Source: Chloroflexota bacterium
GTDB taxonomy: Bacteria > Chloroflexota > Dormibacteria > CF-121
Direction: 5' to 3'
DNA length: 8,380 nucleotides
Assembly (NCBI GenBank): GCA_005882525.1
Contig: VBGO01000177.1
Location: 1 to 8,380, forward strand
Positions 1 to 5,926 of the stretch are shown here, in pieces. How positions within the stretch are numbered: the stretch's first letter is position 1; each line of letters opens with the position of its first letter. A program made the translations under genes and the position numbers. The notes beneath the pieces were generated by a model, which did not search any database, was not told the DNA's origin, and saw nothing but the letters and a program-made list of their open reading frames with translations.

Positions 1-1281
1 ACCATGGATGACGGCAAGTTCAATTTCCGGCGGCCGATCCAGGCCTCCGGGGCGCCCCAACCCGGGGACTACCAGAACAACGCGAATCCGCTGCAGCTGG
101 TCTTCGGCGACGACCTGATCGAGTTTCGGCCGCGCATCACCTCGGCCGAACAGGTCTCGAGCATCAACGTCCGAGGCTGGGATCCGGAACAGAAACAACT
201 CGTGCTGGGATCGGCGCAGCCGGGCACGGTGGCGGCCAGCGTCCAGAAGGATCCCTCCGGCCTGGCGGGAACCTTTGGCGGCCAAACCTTCACCGCGGTG
301 GACCGCCCGCTCGCCCAACAGGGCCAGGTCGACGCAGTGGCGGCCTCGATCGCGGAGGCTATCGGCAGCGCCTTCGCCGAAGCCGACGGCGTCGCCCGCG
401 GCAATCCGAGTCTGAAGGCGGGCGCCACCGTCAGCATCGGAGTGGTCGGCGACCAGTTTCAGGGGCGGTACACCCTGAGCGAGGCCCGCCACGTCTTCAA
501 CGAAAACGGCTACCGCACGCACTTCGTCATCAGCGGGCGCCAGGACCGCTCGCTGCTCGGCTTGACGTCCATTGGCGCCTCGAACGGCCATGCCTCGGCC
601 GGCGGGGCGCCCATCAACGGCGTCGTCGTCGCCCTTGTAACCGATAACAACGATCCGAACAATGCGGCCCGCGTCAAGCTGAAGTTTCCCTGGCTCGACG
701 ACAACTACGAGTCGGACTGGGCTCGCCTCACCCAGCTGGGCGCCGGCCCCAACAGCGGCGCGGTCTGGATCCCCGAGGTCAATGACGAAGTCCTGGTGGC
801 CTTCGAGTTCGGCGACATCCGCCGGCCCTACGTGGTCGGCAGCCTTTACAACGGCCAGGACACGCCCAACGAGGGCAGCGGGCTGTTCGACAACGGGAAA
901 GTCAAACGGCGGGGCTTCATCTCTCGCAAGGGACACCAATTCATCTTCTTCGACGATTCGAGCAAAGCCGGGATCGCATTCATCAGCAGCGATGGCAACC
1001 TGAAGATCTCGCTCAACGAGACCAACTCCGAGATCCATATCTCGTCACAGGGAAAGGTCCACGTCGAGTCCCAGCAAGACATGACGCTCGAGTCTCAGGG
1101 GAATCTCAAGCTCTCGGCGCAGCAAGGCATCACCCTCGAGGCGCAGACCAACCTCGACCTGAAGGGGGGTTCCGGGGCGACCCTCGACGGCGGACCGCAG
1201 CTCGAAGTCAAGGCGAGCGGACAACTCAAAGTCACGGGCGCAATGGTTGACGTCAACAGCGGCGCCCTGCAGGTGATGTAA
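1..1281 (+). CDS. afp8: VgrG-like spike protein of a contractile injection system (Afp8 class), 5' partial
   Basis: This is the central spike of the baseplate, the trimeric gp27-gp5-type needle that punctures the target membrane when the sheath contracts. The frame is open to base 1, and the first in-frame ATG (base 4) lies inside a conserved stretch (DGKFNFRRP) that normally sits well within the gp27-like part, so the true start is upstream. Numbering from that ATG, residues 1-190 are the rest of the gp27-like/phage late-control D region. Residues about 205-285 form the gp5 OB-fold, with the typical RVKLKFPWL and RRPYVVGSLYNG motifs. Residues about 325-418 are alternating polar/hydrophobic short repeats (GNLKISL, GKVHVES, GNLKLSA, GITLEA) expected to make the triple-stranded beta-helix. 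No effector domain follows the helix. The stop overlaps the next start (TAATG). The family call is firm; the CIS rather than T6SS assignment rests on the neighbours. Confidence 0.93.
   Translation, partial: TMDDGKFNFRRPIQASGAPQPGDYQNNANPLQLVFGDDLIEFRPRITSAEQVSSINVRGWDPEQKQLVLGSAQPGTVAASVQKDPSGLAGTFGGQTFTAVDRPLAQQGQVDAVAASIAEAIGSAFAEADGVARGNPSLKAGATVSIGVVGDQFQGRYTLSEARHVFNENGYRTHFVISGRQDRSLLGLTSIGASNGHASAGGAPINGVVVALVTDNNDPNNAARVKLKFPWLDDNYESDWARLTQLGAGPNSGAVWIPEVNDEVLVAFEFGDIRRPYVVGSLYNGQDTPNEGSGLFDNGKVKRRGFISRKGHQFIFFDDSSKAGIAFISSDGNLKISLNETNSEIHISSQGKVHVESQQDMTLESQGNLKLSAQQGITLEAQTNLDLKGGSGATLDGGPQLEVKASGQLKVTGAMVDVNSGALQVM
1271..1275 (+). promoter_or_regulatory. Ribosome binding site for the PAAR gene
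   Basis: AGGTG lies five bases before the ATG at 1281, inside the last codons of the spike gene. Together with the TAATG junction it supports this start and suggests translational coupling of spike and tip. Confidence 0.55.
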
Positions 1282-1613
1282 TGCCCGGACCAATCGTCAA
1301 CATGGGCGGATCGGTGACCTGCATGCACGGTGGGCAGGCTCAGTGCACGACCGTGAGTCCCAAGGTCATGGTCGGCAGCCAGCCGGTCGTGACCATCCCC
1401 GCGTCCTATGTGGTCGCGGGTTGCGCCTTCCCGCCGCCACCGGTGGCCAACGGGCCCTGCATCAGCGGCATCATCCCGTCCGGAAGCACGAAAGTCCTCG
1501 TCGGGGGCATGCCGGTCTTACTGGCGCTGCCACCGATGGGCGGCACCTGCGTGCCGACCGGCACGCCGATGATGATCGCGTCCGCCGGCCAGACGAAGGT
1601 GATCGCGCAATGA
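1281..1613 (+). CDS. afp10: PAAR-domain spike-tip protein (Afp10 class)
   Basis: A 110-residue PAAR-like protein predicted to cap the VgrG beta-helix as the sharp, metal-stabilised tip. The sequence opens with the Gly-rich PAAR start (MPGPIVNMGGSVTCMHGG). It shows an internal pseudo-repeat: residues 26-40 (SPKVMVGSQPVVTIP) resemble 69-84 (STKVLVGGMPVLLALP), with a shorter third echo, QTKVIA, at 104-109. This suits the pseudo-threefold fold of the family. Possible metal ligands are C14, H16, C22, C48, C60 and C90. Only one His is present, whereas classical PAAR tips use mostly His, so this is a Cys-rich variant. There is no C-terminal toxin extension, so it is a structural tip. The start is fixed by the one-base TAATG overlap with the spike gene and an AGGTG site five bases upstream. 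Its position between spike and gp25 genes matches the eCIS order. Confidence 0.9.
   Translation: MPGPIVNMGGSVTCMHGGQAQCTTVSPKVMVGSQPVVTIPASYVVAGCAFPPPPVANGPCISGIIPSGSTKVLVGGMPVLLALPPMGGTCVPTGTPMMIASAGQTKVIAQ
1596..1602 (+). promoter_or_regulatory. Ribosome binding site for the gp25-like gene
   Basis: AAGGTGA lies seven bases before the ATG at 1610, inside the PAAR coding region. It decides between this start and a much longer reading frame that stays open upstream to 1343 but has no family-like sequence before residue 1 of the gp25-like protein. Confidence 0.6.
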
Positions 1614-2038
1614 GCGAAGAATTCATCGGCTCCGGCTGGGCCTTCCCGCTGCGCACCGATGCCACCGGGCGGATTGCCCTCGTCTCCCGCGAGCAGGAGG
1701 TCGAGGAGAGTATCCGCCTGATTCTGGGCACTGCGATCGGCGAGCGGCCGATGCGGCCCGAATTTGGCTGCGCCATCCACGATTACGTCTTCGACAGCGC
1801 CGATACCGAGACCGCCGCCCGGGTGGCCGCGGCGGTGCGCGCCGCCCTGCGTCGCTGGGAACCCCGCATCGAGGTGCGTGACGTCCTGGTGAGCTTCGAC
1901 ACCGAGGAATCGAGCACGATCTACATCGACATCCGCTATGCGATCGGGGAAACCAACGATCCGCGCAACCTGGTCTTCCCCTTCTACGTAATTCCGCCCG
2001 AGACAACGGGCGACAACAAATCTGCTGGAGGAGGGTAA
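1610..2038 (+). CDS. afp9: gp25-like baseplate wedge protein (Afp9 class)
   Basis: A 142-residue member of the gp25/lysozyme-like baseplate family (no lysozyme activity expected). It belongs to the inner wedge and in T4-like tails links the baseplate to the first sheath ring. The N-terminal GSGWAFPLRTD, the central GERPMRPEFGC (residues 44-54, the place of the conserved E-P-R signature), the helix at about 67-83 and the C-terminal NLVFPFYV are all typical, and the length is normal. The start at 1610 is chosen because homologous sequence begins there, it overlaps the PAAR stop as ATGA, and a good ribosome site precedes it. The reading frame runs further upstream only as a shadow of the PAAR gene. 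The C-terminal tail (residues about 131-142, ending SAGGG) is low-complexity, partly because its DNA doubles as the ribosome site of the next gene. Confidence 0.92.
   Translation: MSEEFIGSGWAFPLRTDATGRIALVSREQEVEESIRLILGTAIGERPMRPEFGCAIHDYVFDSADTETAARVAAAVRAALRRWEPRIEVRDVLVSFDTEESSTIYIDIRYAIGETNDPRNLVFPFYVIPPETTGDNKSAGGG
2027..2035 (+). promoter_or_regulatory. Strong ribosome binding site for the J-like wedge gene
   Basis: GGAGGAGGG sits five bases before the ATG at 2041 and encodes the final glycines of the gp25-like protein. It is the strongest Shine-Dalgarno match in the operon and stands at its only junction without a coding overlap. Confidence 0.75.
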
Positions 2039-2040
2039 GC

Positions 2041-3990
2041 ATGGCACTGCCGGTCCCCAATCTCGACGATCGACGCTTCCAGGACCTCGTCGACGATGCC
2101 AAGCGCCTGGTGCAGCAGAAGTGTCCGGAGTGGACCGACCACAACGTTTCTGACCCCGGCGTAACGCTGATAGAGACATTCGCGTGGATGACCGACCAGG
2201 TCCTCTACCGGCTGAACCGCGTCCCCGAGCGCAACTACATCAAGTTCCTGGAACTGATCGGTGTTCGGCTCTTCCCACCGACCGCGGCCCGGGTGGCGAT
2301 CACCTTCTGGCTGGCGGGCCCGCAAGCTGCCGCCATCCATATCCGCCCCGGCACCCAGGTCGCCACCCTGCGGACCGATAGCGATGAGGCGATCCTCTTC
2401 ACCACCGTTGGCGACCTGCCGATCGTGCCCTGTTCGCTCTCGCTGCTCGCCTCGTCGCTGGCGAATGAGAAAGAAATCCGCGACCATACCGAGGCGCTGG
2501 CCGCCAAGACCTCCTTTTTCTGCTTCGACAAGGTGCCGAAGCCGAACGACGTCCTGCTGGTCGGGCTTTCGGAGGCGGTGCCGGCGTGCGCCGTCACCCT
2601 GCGCTTCAAGTGCGACATCGAAGGCGTTGGCGTCGACCCGGAAAACCCGCCGCTGGTATGGGAGGCCTGGGACGGCTACGCCTGGGCGCGCTGCGACGTC
2701 GACCGCGACGGGACGGGCGGCCTCAACCGGGACGGCGATGTCGTGCTCCATATCCCGAAGAGCCACACTGTTTCCGTCATCCAGCAACAGCGGGCCGGCT
2801 GGTTACGGGCTCGCGTCTTGAAGCCGGAGCCGGACCAACCAACCTACAGCGCCTCGCCCATCATCAAAGGGCTGACGGCCTTTACAACCGGCGGCACCAC
2901 CGACGCGGTGAACGCCGAACTGGTCGAGAACGAAATCCTCGGGGCGTCCGAAGGGGTACCCGGGCAGCGCTTCGCGCTGAAGCACCGGCCGGTGGTGCCG
3001 GGCGGCTCTGGTGCCGTCCTCGAAGTCAGTGGCGTGGACGGCTGGCAGGAATGGAAGCAGGTGCAGGATTTCGTCGACAGCAAGCCGCAGGACCACCACT
3101 TTGTGCTCGACGCCGTCTCCGGTGAGGTGGCCCTCGGTCCCGGCGTCCGTGAGCCCGACGGGGCGCTGCGGTACTACGGCGCCGTGCCGGCCAAAGGGGT
3201 GCGGTTGCGGCTTCGTTCCTATCTGATCGGTGGCGGCCGCAAAGGCAATGTCGCGCGGAACACCATCAGCGTGCTGAAATCATCGATCCCCTATGTCGCC
3301 CGGATCCAGAATCGCCGGGCGGCGGAGGGTGGCGTCGACGGCGAAGACATCGCCAACGCCAAGGAGCGCGGCCCGATCGTCCTGCGGACGCGTGATCGCG
3401 CCGTCACCATGGAGGACTACGAACACCTTGCCCGTGAGGCCGCGCCGGAGGTGGCGCGGGTCCGTTGTGTGACGGCGGGCGACGGCGCGGACGCCGGCGG
3501 CGTTCGCATCCTGGTCGTCCCCGCCGCCGGCAGCAGCGATGGCCGCCTGCGGTTCGAGCAGCTCGTCCCCGCCGAGGAGACGCTCCAGCGCATCAGCCGG
3601 CGACTCGGCGAATCACGGGTGATCGGCACCCGGGTCCTGGTCGAACCGCCCGTCTACCGCGGCGTCACGGTCGTGGCCAAGCTGCGTCCCCGTGCCGGCG
3701 CCGATCCAACCCGGCTCCAGACCGACGCCCTCGATGCCCTGTACCACTACTTCCACCCCGTCAGCGGCGGCCCCGATCGCAACGGCTGGCCGTTTGGGCG
3801 ACCGGTCCACGTGGGCGAGGTCTACTCGGTCCTCCAGGGGTTGCGTGGCACGGAGCTGGTCGAGGACGCCCGGCTCTTCGGCGCCGACCCGGTGACGGGG
3901 CAACGCGGCCAGGCGGTACAGCGGCTGGTGATCGAGCCCCACGCGCTGGTCTTCTCCTACGAGCACCAGGTGCTGGTGGAAGGCGCATGA
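2041..3990 (+). CDS. afp11: Baseplate wedge protein, gp6/J-like (Afp11 class)
   Basis: A 649-residue protein of the 'putative baseplate assembly protein' family (TIGR02243-like), the main wedge component, equivalent to T4 gp6 and phage P2 gpJ. Its N-terminus carries the family hallmark DPGVTLIETFAWMTDQVLYR (residues 38-57), followed by a RNYIKFLELIGVRL helix. The middle (about 80-390) is a long beta-rich insertion with the WEAWDGY-type segment at 207-213. The Baseplate_J core spans about 395-540, with GGGRKGNVARNTI and RTRDRAVTMEDYEHLARE (449-466). The C-terminus (582-612) has the WPFGRPVHVGEVYSVLQG and GTELVEDARLF motifs that end the family. The length is normal and no frame problem is seen. 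The start is fixed by the strong upstream ribosome site. It overlaps the next gene by ATGA and is expected to bind the gp25-like and tail-I-like neighbours. Confidence 0.94.
   Translation: MALPVPNLDDRRFQDLVDDAKRLVQQKCPEWTDHNVSDPGVTLIETFAWMTDQVLYRLNRVPERNYIKFLELIGVRLFPPTAARVAITFWLAGPQAAAIHIRPGTQVATLRTDSDEAILFTTVGDLPIVPCSLSLLASSLANEKEIRDHTEALAAKTSFFCFDKVPKPNDVLLVGLSEAVPACAVTLRFKCDIEGVGVDPENPPLVWEAWDGYAWARCDVDRDGTGGLNRDGDVVLHIPKSHTVSVIQQQRAGWLRARVLKPEPDQPTYSASPIIKGLTAFTTGGTTDAVNAELVENEILGASEGVPGQRFALKHRPVVPGGSGAVLEVSGVDGWQEWKQVQDFVDSKPQDHHFVLDAVSGEVALGPGVREPDGALRYYGAVPAKGVRLRLRSYLIGGGRKGNVARNTISVLKSSIPYVARIQNRRAAEGGVDGEDIANAKERGPIVLRTRDRAVTMEDYEHLAREAAPEVARVRCVTAGDGADAGGVRILVVPAAGSSDGRLRFEQLVPAEETLQRISRRLGESRVIGTRVLVEPPVYRGVTVVAKLRPRAGADPTRLQTDALDALYHYFHPVSGGPDRNGWPFGRPVHVGEVYSVLQGLRGTELVEDARLFGADPVTGQRGQAVQRLVIEPHALVFSYEHQVLVEGA
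3975..3983 (+). promoter_or_regulatory. Ribosome binding site for the tail-I-like gene
   Basis: The purine-rich GGTGGAAGG ends three bases before the ATG at 3987, within the last codons of the J-like gene. It is a weaker, tightly spaced site; re-initiation at the ATGA overlap probably matters more. Confidence 0.4.
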
Positions 3991-4589
3991 TCGCGCCCGC
4001 TCAGGTCAATCACAAACGGGGCCTGGTGCGGTCGGTGATCAGTCCACACCCGCTTGCGGACACGCTGCCGGCGCTCTTCCAGGAGGATGACTTCACCCGC
4101 CGCTTCGTCTCGGCCTTCGACGCGGCATTGGCGCCCATCTTCGTCACGCTCGACAATCTCACCGCCTACCTCGATCCCTGGCTGGCTCCCGACGATTTCC
4201 TCGAGTGGCTGGGTGGCTGGTTCGGGCTCATCCTCGACGAGGGATGGTCGATCGAGCGCCGCCGCGCGCTGCTGGCCAACGCATTCGAGTTCTACCGGAT
4301 GCGGGGCACGGCAAGGGGCCTCAAGGCCCAGGTGGAGATCTTCACCGGGGGCGCGGTCGACGTGATTGACACCGGCGGCGTGGCCACCTCAACGACGGCC
4401 GGGGAGGCGCTCCCCGGATCGCCGAACTTCGCCGTCATGGTTCGGGTCACGGTGGACGATCCGTCGACGATCTCGGTGGCCCGGCTCGATGCGCTGGTGG
4501 CCGCCGCCAAGCCGGCCCACATCACGCACAAAGTCGAGGTTGTCAAACGGGCTGAAGTAAAGGATGCTGTGGAGGTGACCAAAACGTGA
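3987..4589 (+). CDS. Phage tail protein I-like baseplate wedge protein (Afp12 position)
   Basis: A 200-residue protein of the TIGR02242/tail protein I type, which partners the J-like protein in the wedge. The recognisable core is residues about 25-120: a helical lead (LPALFQEDDFTRRFVSAFDA), then YLDPWLAPDDFLEWLGGWFG (61-80), WSIERRRALLANAFEFYRMR (87-106) and GTARGLKAQVEIFTG (107-121). A beta-strand-rich tail (about 148-188) follows, ending in a charged KRAEVKDAVEV segment. It is close in size to phage P2 gpI and far shorter than the roughly 900-residue Afp12 of the Serratia antifeeding prophage, so the Afp12 label refers to position and wedge role, not full-length similarity. The start is chosen from the ATGA overlap and from where homologous sequence begins. 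The frame is open far upstream (to at least 3465), but that is a shadow of the J-like gene. Confidence 0.87.
   Translation: MIAPAQVNHKRGLVRSVISPHPLADTLPALFQEDDFTRRFVSAFDAALAPIFVTLDNLTAYLDPWLAPDDFLEWLGGWFGLILDEGWSIERRRALLANAFEFYRMRGTARGLKAQVEIFTGGAVDVIDTGGVATSTTAGEALPGSPNFAVMVRVTVDDPSTISVARLDALVAAAKPAHITHKVEVVKRAEVKDAVEVTKT
4571..4578 (+). promoter_or_regulatory. Ribosome binding site deciding the GTG start of the membrane protein
   Basis: GGAGGTGA lies seven bases before the GTG at 4586. It supports a GTG start directly before the first zinc ribbon (MIVCKQCG), with the GTGA overlap onto the preceding stop. Confidence 0.7.
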
Positions 4590-5926
4590 TCGTCTGCAAG
4601 CAGTGCGGGCACCATAACGAAGACAGCGACACGTTCTGCGGCTCCTGCGGGAAGTTCCTCGAATGGTCCGGGGAACGCGTCGTGGTCGCCGAGCCGGAGC
4701 CCGAACCGGTCGCTCCGGAGCCGGAACCTGAGCCCGCCCATCTCGGCCTGATCGACCGGATGAAGCAAGCGGTCGGGCTGGAAGAGACGGCGGCCGAGCC
4801 GGCGGCCCCTTCGGACGGCGCGCCGGTAGCGACCGCTGCGCCCACGTCGGTCAGTGCCGCACCGATGCCTCCGCCCCCGGCGGCCGTTACTGCTCCTCCC
4901 CCGCTGGTGATGCGGTCGAGCCCGATGACGTCGGCCGTACCGGCCCCGCCGCCGGCCGCCTCCAGGCCGACCGCCCCGGCGCCCGAGCCCGTGCTCGCCG
5001 GCGTCGCCGCCGGACCCCCCGCGGCCGTCCAGCCGGATGAGCCCATGTCGCGGCGCCCCAGCTCCATCGCGCCGACCATCGCCCGGCCGCGCGCGACGCC
5101 ACGAACGATGGAAGCGCCGACCCGCCGGCATCCGGGCGACCTGATCTGCGGGCAGTGCGGCGAAGGCAATGATCCGACGCGCCACTTCTGCCGGCGCTGC
5201 GGCAATTCCCTGGACGAGGCGATCGCCGTCCGGCTCCCCTGGTACCGGCGGCTGGTCAATCGACTCTTCGGCGTCCGGACCCGCCAGGCCGGCTGGCGGC
5301 CGCAGCGAGTGGGGCCGCCCAACGTGCTGGGCATGGTGTGGCGAATCCTCCGGCTCGCCATCGTCGCGATCATCGTCGTCGCGCTGCTCGCGTTTCTGCT
5401 GGTGCCGTCATTCCATAGCGCCGTCGTCGACCGGGTCAGCAGAACATTCACCAGCGTGCGCGTCGCGCTCCGTCCGAATTACGCCCCGGTGCACGCGACC
5501 GCGGTGACCGCGACGAGCGCCATCGCCGCCCACCCGCCAACGTTCGCTATCGACGGCTTCAGCAACACCTACTGGGCGGCGCGCGCCAGCGATCGGACGC
5601 CGGTGCTGGTGATTCGCTTCGGCGGCCCCGTGGACATTGCCGCGATCGGCTTTCGGTCGGGTGCGTCGGGCACCGCCCCGGCGGACGCCTTCACCTCCCA
5701 GCCGCGGCCCCGCACGGTTCACCTGGTCTTTTCCAATGGCTATACCAGCGACCTCAGCTTGACCGACCAGGACGCGACCCAGCCGACGCAGTTCACCAAG
5801 CTCGCGGACGGGAAAGCCAACCAGGTGACCTTCGTCGAGGTCCACGTGCAGTCGATCTACGCCCCGGCGGGAGCATCGGTGTCGTCGGTGGCGATCACCG
5901 AAGTCGAATTCCAGACGAAGAACTAA
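4586..5926 (+). CDS. CisA-like membrane protein: two zinc ribbons, Pro/Ala-rich linker, one transmembrane helix, discoidin-like domain
   Basis: A 446-residue single-pass membrane protein. Zinc ribbon 1 uses C4, C7, C18 and C21. An acidic PEPEPEP stretch (36-50) leads to a short predicted amphipathic helix (about 52-68, GLIDRMKQAVGLEE). A disordered Pro/Ala-rich linker runs to about 180. Zinc ribbon 2 uses C188, C191, C202 and C205 with the same CxxC-x10-CxxC spacing. A basic segment (216-241) precedes the membrane helix at about 256-273 (RLAIVAIIVVALLAFLLV), placing the N-terminus in the cytoplasm. Residues about 303-445 are a beta-rich discoidin/F5-8C-like domain (AIDGFSNTYWAA, LVIRFGGPVDIAAIGF), similar to the NADase-type glycan-binding domain, on the outside. 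No signal peptide or catalytic motif is seen. As last gene of the CIS operon, coupled by GTGA, it probably anchors or docks the particle at the membrane. It recalls Streptomyces CisA, but that identity comes from architecture and memory, not alignment. A generic zinc-ribbon envelope protein is the alternative. Confidence 0.8.
   Translation: MIVCKQCGHHNEDSDTFCGSCGKFLEWSGERVVVAEPEPEPVAPEPEPEPAHLGLIDRMKQAVGLEETAAEPAAPSDGAPVATAAPTSVSAAPMPPPPAAVTAPPPLVMRSSPMTSAVPAPPPAASRPTAPAPEPVLAGVAAGPPAAVQPDEPMSRRPSSIAPTIARPRATPRTMEAPTRRHPGDLICGQCGEGNDPTRHFCRRCGNSLDEAIAVRLPWYRRLVNRLFGVRTRQAGWRPQRVGPPNVLGMVWRILRLAIVAIIVVALLAFLLVPSFHSAVVDRVSRTFTSVRVALRPNYAPVHATAVTATSAIAAHPPTFAIDGFSNTYWAARASDRTPVLVIRFGGPVDIAAIGFRSGASGTAPADAFTSQPRPRTVHLVFSNGYTSDLSLTDQDATQPTQFTKLADGKANQVTFVEVHVQSIYAPAGASVSSVAITEVEFQTKN
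4691..4735 (+). repeat. Degenerate Glu-Pro coding repeat
   Basis: Residues 36-50 of the membrane protein are two runs of alternating Glu and Pro (EPEPEP and PEPEPEP) joined by VA. Codon use varies (GAG/GAA, CCG/CCC/CCT), so this is a maintained protein-level repeat rather than a fresh DNA duplication. It would form a stiff acidic rod between zinc ribbon 1 and the following short helix. Confidence 0.6.
5923..5926. other. Convergent 3' overlap of the CIS operon and the regulator gene
   Basis: The TAA of the membrane-protein gene (5924-5926) and the TAG of the regulator (complement of 5923-5925) share bases, so the two transcription units meet with no intergenic DNA. No hairpin with a T-run is present on either side, so transcripts probably run into the opposite gene. 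Confidence 0.85.

Noticed and set aside
4..6. ATG at base 4 as the true start of the spike gene
   Set aside because: It lies inside a conserved internal motif, no ribosome site can be seen before it, and most of the gp27-like N-terminal part would be missing; the frame is open to the window edge.
1..1613. Type VI secretion system rather than an eCIS-type CIS
   Set aside because: VgrG and PAAR occur in both, but the TIGR02243-type J-like and tail-I-like wedge proteins in this order, with no Tss genes, fit the Afp/eCIS class.
1406..2179. Long minus-strand open frame (257 codons) opposite the PAAR and gp25-like genes
   Set aside because: It is a high-GC shadow: Arg/Gly/Pro-rich, no family motifs, and it overlaps three well-supported plus-strand genes.
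3465..3986. In-frame upstream extension of the tail-I-like protein (174 extra codons)
   Set aside because: The extension is Arg/Pro-rich shadow sequence of the J-like gene; family sequence starts at the ATGA overlap at 3987.
4543..5451. Long minus-strand open frames opposite the Pro/Ala-rich linker
   Set aside because: The low-complexity GC-rich linker lacks stops on the other strand; the products are Arg/Gly/Ala-rich without domains.
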